Positions 32,032 through 40,160 of a DNA stretch of 64,000 nucleotides are shown here, piece by piece. The notes beneath the pieces were generated by a model that saw only the letters and a program-made list of their open reading frames with translations, did not search any database and had not been told where the DNA came from. The stretch comes from RUG420 sp045642465 (lineage in GTDB: Bacteria > Bacillota > Clostridia > Oscillospirales > Acutalibacteraceae): contig JAZUIY010000015.1 in NCBI GenBank assembly GCA_045642465.1, positions 620,001-684,000 of the forward strand, read 5' to 3'. Within the stretch, counting starts at the first letter, position 1. Each line of letters begins with the position of its first letter. The translations under genes and the position numbers were made by a program.

Positions 32032-32811
32032 TTATTTATCCTGCTTCTTGATGAATTTGTTCAGGCGGTTCCGGTTCCCGTTGGTAATACCGAAGCCAAA
32101 GGCCTGTTCGTTTTCTTTGTACTGGAGGAGGGCACGGAAAATGTAAACGTCTTCCGGTGTGGTAACTTTGATGTTACCGCGGTTGCCTTCTACCATGTGT
32201 ACCGGGATGCCCAAGGTCATGCAGATGGTGCAGTTGTCTACCATGTTTTCGTAGCCGTTTTCGGTGGCACGGATCTGGTCATGGGCGGCAATGATGTCCT
32301 TCAGTACGAAGGTCTGCGGAGCCTGGCCGGAATAGGTATCCTTACGGTATGGTACAGAGTCAACATGTTCCCCATTCTGAGAAATCAGGATGGTTTCAAA
32401 GCAAGGTGTGGTGGTAATGGCGTTGCCTTTTTCCTTGCAGGTTTCAATGTTGGCAGTAATGACGTCGTAGGAAATGAATGGACGGACACCGTCACTGAGC
32501 AGGACAATGGAATCTTCCGGATTTTCTTCGGCGCCCTTCTTTAAGCAGTTGTAAATGGAGTCCTGAGCGGTGGCACCACCCGGAATAACAGCTGCCACTT
32601 TGGTGAGATGATATTCTTCCACCAGGGATTCTACATATTCAATGTAGTCCGGCAGGGTGGAGATATAAATCTTGTCAATGAGGTGGTGGTATTCAAACTG
32701 CTGTACGGAGTGGACCAAAACCGGCTTTCCGTTGATTTCCAGGAACTGTTTTGGAATACCGGCACCCATTCTTACACCGGAGCCGCCGGCAAAAATCATA
32801 GCAATATTCAT
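32032..32811 (-). CDS. IspD/TarI-family cytidylyltransferase
   Basis: The protein has 259 residues. The CTP-binding motif is FAGGSGVRMGAGIPKQFLEI, followed by PGGATAQDSIYNCL, LLSDGVRPFIS, APQTFVLKDI and GNRGNIKVTTPEDV. This family includes IspD (MEP pathway) and TarI (ribitol-5-phosphate to CDP-ribitol). Operon context with a polyol-phosphate transferase favours the TarI-like role, so the polymer may contain ribitol or a related polyol. The start overlaps the transferase stop by four bases (ATGA). IspD function cannot be excluded from sequence alone. Confidence 0.82.
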   Translation of the reverse strand: MNIAMIFAGGSGVRMGAGIPKQFLEINGKPVLVHSVQQFEYHHLIDKIYISTLPDYIEYVESLVEEYHLTKVAAVIPGGATAQDSIYNCLKKGAEENPEDSIVLLSDGVRPFISYDVITANIETCKEKGNAITTTPCFETILISQNGEHVDSVPYRKDTYSGQAPQTFVLKDIIAAHDQIRATENGYENMVDNCTICMTLGIPVHMVEGNRGNIKVTTPEDVYIFRALLQYKENEQAFGFGITNGNRNRLNKFIKKQDK

Positions 32812-34487
32812 GAAATTACCTCCGTAAATTGAATTTCGTTTAATAGGCGATTTAGCTCTTCCCGCTGTTCCAACTGCTTACGGAATTCCTCCGGCAGCTG
32901 GCCGAGAATCAGCCAATCAATGACCCGGTCGGATGCGCCGGAGTCAATGTAATCAAACTGCTGGGCAATGTAGTCTTCCACTTTTTCGTACTGGAAGTCC
33001 TTTGTCTTTAAGGCTTCCATGAGTTCTGGGAAACTAGCGCAGACTTTGCCCGGAGCAGAGGCTTTGTAGTTCCGGTGGAATCCACGGGAGATACTGTATT
33101 CTGCTTCATCAAAGGCAAAGAACAACATTGGCTTCTTCATTAAGGAATATTCGAAAATGTTGGAAGAATAATCCGTAATGAGCAGGTCGGTTACATAAAA
33201 CAGGTTGTTGATATTTTGATAGTGGTTCAGGTCTAGGAATTTATCTTCCATGCCGGCCGGAATTGGGACGGCATCCGGAACCCAAGGGTGCATTTTGAAG
33301 AGCACCACGTATTCCTCTCCACAGAAGTCATAGAGGGCGTTAAAGTCTATGAGTTCATATGGATAGTGGGCATCTGAATGATTGGTTCCCCGGTAGGTGG
33401 GGGCAAAGAGGATTACCTTTTTGCCAAGAATCTGTGGGAACTCTTTTTTCAGTGCTTCTTCCACTTCGGCTCGGTGAGCCGGATATAAATATTCGTCCAT
33501 ACGAGGCATGCCCGTAGGGAGAACCTGTTCTTCGTTGATGCCCCAGACTTCGGAGAAGAAGTGGGCAATGCGCTTGCTGCCGGCAATACCGTAGGTGTAC
33601 TGGCGGTGAGCGCCATATGGGGCAGGGCAGCTGCCGTGACCCCAGCGGGCGTAGCCGGAAGATTTGAATCCGGCACCGGCGTGCCAAAGCTGGATGAGGG
33701 TTTGGTCTTTTCTCAAGGTGAGCCAGTCTAAAATAGGGGCATGGTCATCTACCAAAATGACGTCTGCTTTCCCTAATTTCACGGCTACATCCAGCCAGCT
33801 GCCAATACCATAGGCACTGCGTTTCTCCACAATGGAGCGGGTGCTGGTTTCTATGGTCCAACCCTTAAGGTCCCGTTCTTCCATGCGGTCCTTCACGGCC
33901 CTTAGGTTGGTACTTAAGGCTTCCGCCTGTTCGGTGAAGAACAAAGCGGTTTTTTGATGCTTTGGTTTTAGAAGGTGCGTTCCGGTATATACTCCGGTGA
34001 CGCCGGTTTTAATGGCGCCTTTTACCAACTTCTTGGCCTTTCCTTTTATGCTTTCTGCCATCGGGGATACCGGCTGGTCCGTTACGGTGAAACCGGTTTC
34101 CAAGAAGGAAAGGGCATATCCTTTGGTTTCATTTTCATAGAGGAAGGTCTTATTGACTTCGGACAGGGCTGGCAGGAGAGAAGGGGATACCTTCGGAACG
34201 CACAAAGCGTCATCTCCTCGGCAGATAACCAAACGGTAAGTGCCTTCCGGTAGGCAGCGGCAGTTGCCTGGGTTGGTAACATTCAGTGTCAGTACCCGAT
34301 TCTTGCCGTCCTTTTCCTGCGGCAGGATGGCTTTGGCCTGGCCTTGCTCGTTGACCAAATAGAACGTTAGCGGTTCTAAGTCTTGGTCTAAAGAAACCGT
34401 AAGTTTTAGGTAAATACGGTCCCAAGTTAGGGCCGTAATTTCAGCCGAGAGGAGCCCCTCTAATGTGAAGTTGTTCAGAAAAGCCAC
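32808..34487 (-). CDS. CDP-glycerol glycerophosphotransferase family protein
   Basis: The protein has 559 residues. The N-terminal part (about 1-170) is a beta-rich domain unrelated to the catalytic core. The TagB/TagF-like domain follows (GYARWGHGSCPAPYGAHRQ region, LPTGMPRMDEYL, LFAPTYRGTNH, LFKMHPWV, DLLITDYSSNIFEYSL, RGFHRNY). The start is a GTG, the only one in frame after an upstream stop; GGGGAG sits unusually close to it. It is first in a tight four-gene operon and probably polymerises or primes a polyol phosphate chain made from the cytidylyltransferase product. Confidence 0.87.
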   Translation of the reverse strand: MAFLNNFTLEGLLSAEITALTWDRIYLKLTVSLDQDLEPLTFYLVNEQGQAKAILPQEKDGKNRVLTLNVTNPGNCRCLPEGTYRLVICRGDDALCVPKVSPSLLPALSEVNKTFLYENETKGYALSFLETGFTVTDQPVSPMAESIKGKAKKLVKGAIKTGVTGVYTGTHLLKPKHQKTALFFTEQAEALSTNLRAVKDRMEERDLKGWTIETSTRSIVEKRSAYGIGSWLDVAVKLGKADVILVDDHAPILDWLTLRKDQTLIQLWHAGAGFKSSGYARWGHGSCPAPYGAHRQYTYGIAGSKRIAHFFSEVWGINEEQVLPTGMPRMDEYLYPAHRAEVEEALKKEFPQILGKKVILFAPTYRGTNHSDAHYPYELIDFNALYDFCGEEYVVLFKMHPWVPDAVPIPAGMEDKFLDLNHYQNINNLFYVTDLLITDYSSNIFEYSLMKKPMLFFAFDEAEYSISRGFHRNYKASAPGKVCASFPELMEALKTKDFQYEKVEDYIAQQFDYIDSGASDRVIDWLILGQLPEEFRKQLEQREELNRLLNEIQFTEVIS

Positions 34488-34503
34488 CTCCCCTTATAAA
34501 AAC

Positions 34504-34550
34504 ATGGTATAATTCAATTTAGTATACCATATATAGTCGTCCGATACCAA
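34504..34550 (-). promoter_or_regulatory. Promoter and overlapping inverted repeat of the second polymer operon
   Basis: Minus strand TTGGTA (34545-34550), 18 bp, TATACT (34521-34526). A perfect 8-bp inverted repeat ATGGTATA, 11 bp, TATACCAT (34504-34530) covers the -10 box, so a repressor bound there would block transcription. Confidence 0.5.
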
Positions 34551-34622
34551 GACTATTCTTATATCTTGTTATTTTTATGATTTTGTGGTTACATGGATAA
34601 AAACCCAAAAGGAGGAACGCCA

Positions 34623-35411
34623 ATGAGCATTTTAATCTGTCCCAACTGTGGCAAGCCCCTGGAACGAAACGCTGCTTCCAGATGCTTTACCTGCCCAGAC
34701 GGACACTGCTTTGATCAGGCCAAAGAGGGCTACGTGAATTTGCTGATTGGCTCCAAAAGCGGGGAGAACCGGGGAGACTCCAGGGAGTCTGCCAGGGCCC
34801 GCAAGGAGTTCCTCAGCAAAGACTACTACCGCTGCTTGAAGGATGCCATCGGACAGCGCCTCACCGGCACTGTGCTGGACATCTGCTGCGGCGAAGGTTA
34901 CTACGATGACTACGACGGCCCTCTCTATGGCTTTGACCTGAGCAAAGAAATGGTCCGTCTGGCCTCCAAACGGTATCCGGCGTCTACCCATCCCGGCCAC
35001 CAATACTTTGTGGCCAACCTGAGCCACATCCCTGTGGCCGACGCCTCTGTGGACACCGCCATGCATCTGTTCGCACCCTTTGATGACGCCGCATTCGCCC
35101 GTGTTCTAACGGACCAAGGGCGCCTCTACTCCGTCATCCCGGGGGAAAACCACTTATACGAAATGAAACAGATTGTGTATGAGGAACCCTACAAAAATGA
35201 CGAACAGGCACCGGTTTCGCAGCAGTTGGAATTGCTGAATCGCACCAAGGTCAGTCAACAGGTTTCCATAACGGGGGAGGACCTTTTGACCTGCTTCTCC
35301 ATGACACCGTACTTTTACCGCACTGCAGAACAAGACCGAAAGAAACTGGAGACGGTGGAGACCTTGGATTTAACCGTAGAGTTTGTTATATTGGAATATA
35401 AGAAAAAATAG
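34623..35411 (+). CDS. rlmA: RlmA-type 23S rRNA (guanine-N1) methyltransferase
   Basis: The protein has 262 residues. The N-terminal zinc ribbon CPNCGKPL with CFTCPDGHCFD is diagnostic of RlmA-type enzymes, followed by the conserved YVNLLIG and GDSRESARARKEFL, then the SAM-binding motif LDICCGEGYYDD. RlmA enzymes methylate 23S rRNA at G745 or G748, near the exit tunnel. The ATG at 34623 follows AAAAGGAGG; the upstream in-frame ATG at 34593 overlaps the ribosome site and is rejected. Gram-positive members (TlrB-like) can affect macrolide response; specificity is not determined. Confidence 0.88.
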   Translation: MSILICPNCGKPLERNAASRCFTCPDGHCFDQAKEGYVNLLIGSKSGENRGDSRESARARKEFLSKDYYRCLKDAIGQRLTGTVLDICCGEGYYDDYDGPLYGFDLSKEMVRLASKRYPASTHPGHQYFVANLSHIPVADASVDTAMHLFAPFDDAAFARVLTDQGRLYSVIPGENHLYEMKQIVYEEPYKNDEQAPVSQQLELLNRTKVSQQVSITGEDLLTCFSMTPYFYRTAEQDRKKLETVETLDLTVEFVILEYKKK

Positions 35412-35426
35412 AAAGAAGGCGCACCA

Positions 35427-35936
35427 ATGAAAGAACGAATCTTTGTCCTTCTCATGACCTTGGTTATGTTGCTTTCCATGGCAGCCTGCCATCATGACAA
35501 GGAGGATGCTTCCGCCGGTGGAAAAGAAACATCTTCCACCACTATGGCAGAACGTCCTACCCAGACCGCTGAAAAGAAAGACAACGCCAAAGAGGACATC
35601 CAGGATATTCATGAAGACCTGAAAAAGACGGATTCCAAAAAGACGGAAGACAGCAATAAAATCAGCTTTGTTACCGACAACACCACCGTGGTGTTCTACC
35701 ATGAAGGCCAGAAAATTACCGGCCACGAAATTATGGTGGACTACGGTTCTGCTGATGTGGCAAAGGCTGCTTATGAGGCCATTAAAATGTCCGGTGCCTA
35801 TGACACCAATGAAATTAAGGACATCTCTTTAAAAGGCCAGTATATGATCTTTACTTACGCTGCTTCTGAGTATCAGGGCTATACCTTAGACGAAGTCCGG
35901 GAAATGGCTGCCAATACCCAGGAAGCATTAAAATAA
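35427..35936 (+). CDS. Putative lipoprotein
   Basis: The protein has 169 residues. The signal sequence MKERIFVLLMTLVMLLSMAAC ends in a lipobox with Cys21. A Ser/Thr/Lys-rich linker of about 60 residues is followed by a small domain (NKISFVTDNTTVVFYHEGQKI, DYGSADVAKAAYEAIK, LKGQYMIFTYA, YTLDEVREMA). I do not recognise the domain. It lies 15 bases after rlmA and 10 before the next membrane protein, so the three probably form one operon. Confidence 0.78.
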   Translation: MKERIFVLLMTLVMLLSMAACHHDKEDASAGGKETSSTTMAERPTQTAEKKDNAKEDIQDIHEDLKKTDSKKTEDSNKISFVTDNTTVVFYHEGQKITGHEIMVDYGSADVAKAAYEAIKMSGAYDTNEIKDISLKGQYMIFTYAASEYQGYTLDEVREMAANTQEALK

Positions 35937-35946
35937 GGAGGCACCT

Positions 35947-36510
35947 ATGAAAAACATTGTAAAAATTGCCATTGGCATTGTGGGTGCAGCGCTGATTGTC
36001 TGTGGACTGATCTGTGTCTTTTCTCCACTGGCAGCACTGACCACTGTATCTAAAATCATTGGTATTATCTTAATTCTCTCCGGCATTGGTTCCGCTGTTA
36101 TTTTCTTCTTAGGCGGCGGATTCTTAATCTTCTCCTGGCTGGCATTGGTAAATGCGGCCTTGGACATCATTGCCGGTATTATCTTCATGAGCTACTCCGG
36201 TACCATTTCCAACGTAGTTGCCGTACTGCTTGGCATCCTGTTCATTTTGGCAGGCGCCGGCTGTGCTCCAATTTCTTTGCTGGTAAAGAAACTGCTGAAG
36301 GATAGCAAGGCTTGGATCTTTGTCCTTGTCTTTGCCGTCATCATCTTCATCCTCGGTATTGCTGTGGTGAAGAACCCGGCTCTGGGAATGACCTTGATTG
36401 CCATCCCGCTTGGCTTAATCTTAATGGGCATTGGCCTGGCTTATATCTTCATTGCAAAGAGCCTTTTGAAGAAGGGCGACGAATCCGAATACCTGAAGAT
36501 GAAAGAATAA
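35947..36510 (+). CDS. DUF308/HdeD-like membrane protein
   Basis: The protein has 187 residues, almost wholly hydrophobic, with six predicted membrane segments arranged as three similar hairpins (LLSGIGSAVIFFLGGGFLI, LLGILFILAGAG, LILMGIGLAYIF), as in the HdeD/DUF308 family. Function in Firmicutes is unknown; E. coli HdeD is linked to acid resistance. AAGGAGG precedes the ATG. Confidence 0.78.
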   Translation: MKNIVKIAIGIVGAALIVCGLICVFSPLAALTTVSKIIGIILILSGIGSAVIFFLGGGFLIFSWLALVNAALDIIAGIIFMSYSGTISNVVAVLLGILFILAGAGCAPISLLVKKLLKDSKAWIFVLVFAVIIFILGIAVVKNPALGMTLIAIPLGLILMGIGLAYIFIAKSLLKKGDESEYLKMKE

Positions 36511-36521
36511 ACCCAAAAAGA

Positions 36522-36556
36522 AAAACCCGTTCCGTTTTCGGAGCGGGTTTTATTTT
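36522..36556. terminator. Bidirectional terminator
   Basis: AAACCCGTTCC, loop GTTTTC, GGAGCGGGTTT and T-rich tail between convergent genes. Confidence 0.88.
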
Positions 36557-37020
36557 ATGAATTTCTTTTCTTCTTCCTCTTTCACCGTTTCAAAGTCCGA
36601 CATAAGGCCGTGTAAAGCGGTTTCCAAAATGAGGATTTCGGAGTCAAAGAGGCCCAGCCGTTTGGCTACCTCTGCCTGCATGGGTTCCAACTTTGCCCGA
36701 AGGGCTCTGCCACGGCGGGTGAGGGCAATGGACAAATACCGTTCGTCATCCGGGTTGCGGACCCGTTCTAAGAAACCGGCCTGTTCCAACTTCTTTAACA
36801 GGGGGGTCAAGGTGCCGGAGTCTAGCGTCAAGCGCTTGCCCAGTTCCTTGATGTTGACGTTGTCTTTTTCCCAAAGGGCGGAGAGTACCAGGTACCCGGT
36901 GTAGGTCAAATTGTATTCTTCCAAATACGGGCGATACAGCCGTATCAGCTCTTTGGAACAAACATACAGTGAAAAACCCAGCTGGTGGTCTAAATTCTGC
37001 GGGTCTATGCTGCTTGCCAC
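36550..37020 (-). CDS. MarR/OhrR-family regulator lacking the usual sensing cysteine
   Basis: The protein has 156 residues. It matches OhrR-type MarR proteins throughout (DHQLGFSLYVCSKELIRLYRPYL, YLVLSALWEKDNVNIKELG, LDSGTLTPLLKKLEQAGFLER, DERYLSIALTRRG). In OhrR the peroxide-sensing Cys15 follows QL; here that residue is Gly15, while a Cys occurs six residues later (Cys21). The GTG start is chosen because GGGGAGGTGA lies 5-9 nt upstream and the numbering then matches OhrR. It is divergent from the TSCPD gene and has an operator-like repeat at its own -35 box, so it is probably autoregulated. Confidence 0.85.
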   Translation of the reverse strand: MASSIDPQNLDHQLGFSLYVCSKELIRLYRPYLEEYNLTYTGYLVLSALWEKDNVNIKELGKRLTLDSGTLTPLLKKLEQAGFLERVRNPDDERYLSIALTRRGRALRAKLEPMQAEVAKRLGLFDSEILILETALHGLMSDFETVKEEEEKKFIK

Positions 37021-37051
37021 GAACGTCACCTCCCCAAAAGTGTGCCTTCCC

Positions 37052-37096
37052 ATTATAGAGAATCCATTTGGAAAATACAATTACATTGTGCACAAT
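37052..37096 (-). promoter_or_regulatory. Promoter and operator of the OhrR-like gene
   Basis: Minus strand TTGTAT (37075-37080), 17 bp, TATAAT (37052-37057). Overlapping the -35 is ACAAT, TAC, ATTGT, GC, ACAAT (37077-37096), containing ATTGTGCACAAT; it resembles MarR/OhrR operators (ACAATT...AATTGT type). Confidence 0.65.
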
Positions 37097-37179
37097 CTTT
37101 TCAAGGAAAATCGGCTTTCTTTTTTGGAAAAGGGTAGGTATAATAATGCTAGTTTCCTGCAGAAAGGGGAAGGACCGTT

Positions 37180-37446
37180 ATGAAATATTCTTATACCACC
37201 AAAGGAACTTGTTCCAGACAGATTGACTTTAACATCCACGACAATGTGGTAACCGACATTGTCTATACCGGAGGCTGCAACGGCAACACCAAAGCAGTGG
37301 CTGCCCTTTGCGAAGGAAAAACCGTAGAGGAAATTGAATCCATTTTAGGAGGCATTACCTGCGGCTTCAAAGGCACCTCTTGTGGAGACCAGCTGGCAAG
37401 AGCCGTCCGTCAGGCCTATGACGAAGACTTTGACAGCGAAGCATAA
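37180..37446 (+). CDS. TSCPD domain protein (TIGR03905-like)
   Basis: The protein has 88 residues. The family name motif is seen as GTCSRQIDF with VYTGGCNGNTKAV, LGGITCGFKGTSCGDQLARA. These small proteins resemble the zinc-binding C-terminal tail of class II ribonucleotide reductases; their job is unknown. The ATG follows AAAGGGGAAGG. It is divergent from the OhrR-like regulator, 160 bases away, and is a likely target of it. Confidence 0.85.
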   Translation: MKYSYTTKGTCSRQIDFNIHDNVVTDIVYTGGCNGNTKAVAALCEGKTVEEIESILGGITCGFKGTSCGDQLARAVRQAYDEDFDSEA

Positions 37447-37460
37447 ATTCATGATGAAAA

Positions 37461-37495
37461 AAGAAAAGCCTCTGACTTTTGTCAGAGGCTTTTTT
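37461..37495. terminator. Bidirectional terminator
   Basis: AAAAGCCTCTGAC, TTTT loop, GTCAGAGGCTTTT with T-run, between convergent TSCPD and mscL genes. Confidence 0.9.
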
Positions 37496-37506
37496 AGCGG
37501 AATTAA

Positions 37507-37926
37507 TTATTCGCCTTTCGGTGCGCCGTTAGCGGAACCGTTTTCCTTCATTACTTTGAGGATTTCAGCAAGAAGTTCGTTGTCGGTTGGAGCTGCAGGT
37601 GCTTCTTCTTCTGCTTCGGCTTCGGTCTTCTTTAAGGTAGAGAGCTTGTTGAGGCCCTTTACAATCAGGAAGATAACGAAAGCAACAATCAGGAAGTTGA
37701 TGATTGCGGAAATAAAGTTACCATAGGTAAGAGCAGTGCCACCTACCATTACGGAGAGACCTTCGAAACCGTCAGCGCTGAAGAGACCGATGATTGGGTT
37801 CAGGATGTCATCCATAAGGGAGTTAACGATTGCGGTGAATGCGCCGCCTACGATTACGCCGATAGCCATGTCCATTACATTACCGCGCATGATGAATTCT
37901 TTAAATTCGTTCAAAAAACCTTTCAT
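37507..37926 (-). CDS. mscL: Large-conductance mechanosensitive channel MscL
   Basis: The protein has 139 residues. N-terminal helix FLNEFKEFIMRGNVMDMAIGVIVG leads into the pore-lining first membrane segment, followed by AFTAIVNSLMDDI, a periplasmic-type loop with NPIIGL, the second segment (FLIVAFVIFLIVKGLN) and a helical cytoplasmic end. It opens under membrane tension to release solutes on osmotic downshock. AAGGAG lies before the ATG. Confidence 0.95.
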   Translation of the reverse strand: MKGFLNEFKEFIMRGNVMDMAIGVIVGGAFTAIVNSLMDDILNPIIGLFSADGFEGLSVMVGGTALTYGNFISAIINFLIVAFVIFLIVKGLNKLSTLKKTEAEAEEEAPAAPTDNELLAEILKVMKENGSANGAPKGE

Positions 37927-37975
37927 TTTTGAAACTCCTTTTCCTGGCAGTCACTGCCAATTTTTTTACGCCCTT

Positions 37976-38004
37976 ATTTTATCAAACTGGGAAAGGGGAT
38001 ACAA
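37976..38004 (-). promoter_or_regulatory. Promoter of mscL
   Basis: Minus strand TTGTAT, 17 bp, TAAAAT. The short leader contains a hairpin (TTGGCAGTGACTGCCAG). Confidence 0.65.
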
Positions 38005-38040
38005 CAACCTATACGAAAAACAAGATAATATAGATTACAA

Positions 38041-38069
38041 AAAAGCGTGCCCAAATGGGCACGCTTTTG
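38041..38069. terminator. Terminator of hppA
   Basis: AAAAGCGTGCCC, loop AAAT, GGGCACGCTTTT; symmetric, so it may act on both strands. Confidence 0.88.
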
Positions 38070-38094
38070 TTATATCAATCAATTTGTCTGTTAT

Positions 38095-40095
38095 TTACAG
38101 AAGACCGCCTACAGAAGCAATAACGCCTGCAAATACAGTGGAGATAATGGTCATCAATTTGATGAGGATGTTGATGGATGGACCAGAAGTATCCTTGAAT
38201 GGGTCACCAACTGTGTCACCAACAACGGCAGCATGGTGTGCGTCGGAACCCTTACCGCCGAACACGCCGCCTTCAATGTATTTCTTTGCGTTGTCCCAAG
38301 CACCGCCGGCATTGGCCATGAAGATAGCCATGAGAACACCGGTGACAAGGGAACCTGCCAGCATACCGCCCAAAGCTTCCGGACCAAGGAGAAGACCAAT
38401 GGCCAGTGGAACGAGAACGGCGATGATGCCAGGAAGTACCATTTCCTTCAGGGCAGCCTTGGTGGAAATGGATACGCAAGTTTTGTAATCAGGATCATCG
38501 GTTCCTTCCAGAATGCCTGGCTTTTCACGGAACTGACGACGAACTTCTTCAATCATTTCGTTGGCTGCTTTACCAACAGAGGACATGGTAAGTGCAGAGA
38601 ACAGGAATGGAAGCATACCACCAATAAAGAGACCTGCTACTACAGTGGCGTTGGTAACGTCAATGCCGGTGTCGGCAAGGCCAACCATCTGGGTGTAGGT
38701 GGTGAAGAGTGCCAATGCAGTCAGAGCAGCGGAACCAATAGCGAAGCCCTTACCTACAGCTGCGGTAGTATTGCCTACGGAGTCAAGCTGGTCGGTGATT
38801 TCACGAACTTCTGGATCCAGTCCGGACATTTCTGCAATACCGCCGGCGTTGTCGGCAATAGGACCGTATGCGTCAACAGCTACGGTGATACCGGTGGTGG
38901 AAAGCATACCTACTGCTGCAAGAGCAATACCGTAAAGACCTTCGCACTTAAAGGCCACCAGGATGCCGATGGCAATGAGAATGATTGGAATAGCGGTGGA
39001 CATCATACCAACGGAGAGACCGCTGATGATGTTGGTGGCGGAACCGGTCTGAGACTGTTCGCCAATTTTCTTAACGTGCTTATACTTGTCAGAAGTGTAG
39101 TATTCGGTAACGGTACCGATGAGAAGGCCAACCAGAAGGCCGGCTACTACAGCAAAGAAGGCACCCATGTCAATGAAGCAAACCTTGCAAAGTACAAAGG
39201 CAGCAATAATTACAAGACCAGAGGATACCCACTGAGCAATCTTCAGTGCAGTATGTGGATTAGAACCATCTTTACCCTTTACAAAGAAAGTGGAGATGAT
39301 GGAAGCAATAATGCCCAGAGCGGCCATGGCAAGTGGGAAGAGTACGCCGGCAGCGTCAAACTTCTGCAGGCCTACTACACTAGCTAAGGTACCAAGGGTA
39401 AGAGAGGAAACAATGGAACCAACATAAGATTCATAGAGGTCGGCACCCATGCCGGCAACGTCACCTACGTTGTCACCAACGTTATCTGCAATAACGGCTG
39501 GGTTACGAGGGTCGTCTTCCGGAATGTTGTTTTCTACTTTACCTACCAGGTCAGCACCTACGTCAGCAGCCTTGGTATAGATACCGCCGCCAACACGGGC
39601 AAACAGGGCAATAGAGGAAGCACCGAGAGAGAAGCCGAAGAGAATGTCAGCATTCTTGGTGATGGCATAAATAAGGCCAACACCAAAGAGACCGAGACCT
39701 ACAACGGACATGCCCATTACGGCACCGCCGGAGAATGCAATGGAAAGGGCTTTGTTCATACCGTGTTCCTTAGCGGCGTTAGCGGTACGGACATTGGCAC
39801 GGGTAGCAACCTGCATACCGGCAAAACCGGCCAAAACAGAGAAGAGAGCGCCAATAACAAAGCAAATTGCAGTTGCCCAACTGATGGCGAAGCCAATCAA
39901 AAGGAAGAAGACTGCAACGAAAATGGCAAGGATCTTGTATTCGGAGAACAGAAAAGCGGTAGCACCTTCATTGATGTGACCGGAGATTTCTTTCATCTTA
40001 TCTGTTCCAACAGGAGCCTTGATGATGCGTACGGTTAAAATACCTGCAAAGAGGATTGCAAGTATACCAGCGAGTGGCACAAGGTAATAAACCAT
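38095..40095 (-). CDS. hppA: Membrane-bound ion-translocating pyrophosphatase
   Basis: The protein has 666 residues and about 16 membrane segments. It couples pyrophosphate hydrolysis to Na+ and/or H+ transport. The catalytic loop is DVGADLVGKVE with the acidic series DNVGDNVGDVAGMGADLYE. The site GNTTAAVGKGFAIGSA carries Ala and Gly where K+-independent enzymes have Lys and Thr, so it belongs to the K+-dependent class, many members of which pump Na+. It is a single-gene unit and would recover energy from PPi made in biosynthesis. The start follows GGAGG. Confidence 0.95.
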   Translation of the reverse strand: MVYYLVPLAGILAILFAGILTVRIIKAPVGTDKMKEISGHINEGATAFLFSEYKILAIFVAVFFLLIGFAISWATAICFVIGALFSVLAGFAGMQVATRANVRTANAAKEHGMNKALSIAFSGGAVMGMSVVGLGLFGVGLIYAITKNADILFGFSLGASSIALFARVGGGIYTKAADVGADLVGKVENNIPEDDPRNPAVIADNVGDNVGDVAGMGADLYESYVGSIVSSLTLGTLASVVGLQKFDAAGVLFPLAMAALGIIASIISTFFVKGKDGSNPHTALKIAQWVSSGLVIIAAFVLCKVCFIDMGAFFAVVAGLLVGLLIGTVTEYYTSDKYKHVKKIGEQSQTGSATNIISGLSVGMMSTAIPIILIAIGILVAFKCEGLYGIALAAVGMLSTTGITVAVDAYGPIADNAGGIAEMSGLDPEVREITDQLDSVGNTTAAVGKGFAIGSAALTALALFTTYTQMVGLADTGIDVTNATVVAGLFIGGMLPFLFSALTMSSVGKAANEMIEEVRRQFREKPGILEGTDDPDYKTCVSISTKAALKEMVLPGIIAVLVPLAIGLLLGPEALGGMLAGSLVTGVLMAIFMANAGGAWDNAKKYIEGGVFGGKGSDAHHAAVVGDTVGDPFKDTSGPSINILIKLMTIISTVFAGVIASVGGLL

Positions 40096-40131
40096 CCCAA
40101 ATACCTCCTAAATGGGTTTTTTGTAACCTTA

Positions 40132-40160
40132 ATTCTAACAAAGTGAGTTGGCACTCTCAA
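40132..40160 (-). promoter_or_regulatory. Promoter of hppA
   Basis: Minus strand TTGAGA, 17 bp, TAGAAT, about 35 bp before the start codon. Confidence 0.75.

Noticed and set aside
36550..37080. Longer start for the OhrR-like gene reaching 37080
   Set aside because: It would place the promoter and operator inside the coding region; the GTG at 37020 has a strong ribosome site and matches OhrR numbering.
38047..39387. A 446-codon open frame on the plus strand opposite hppA
   Set aside because: It is the antisense shadow of the pyrophosphatase gene: no ribosome site, no family features, and composition rich in His/Asn/Cys as expected from reading the complement.
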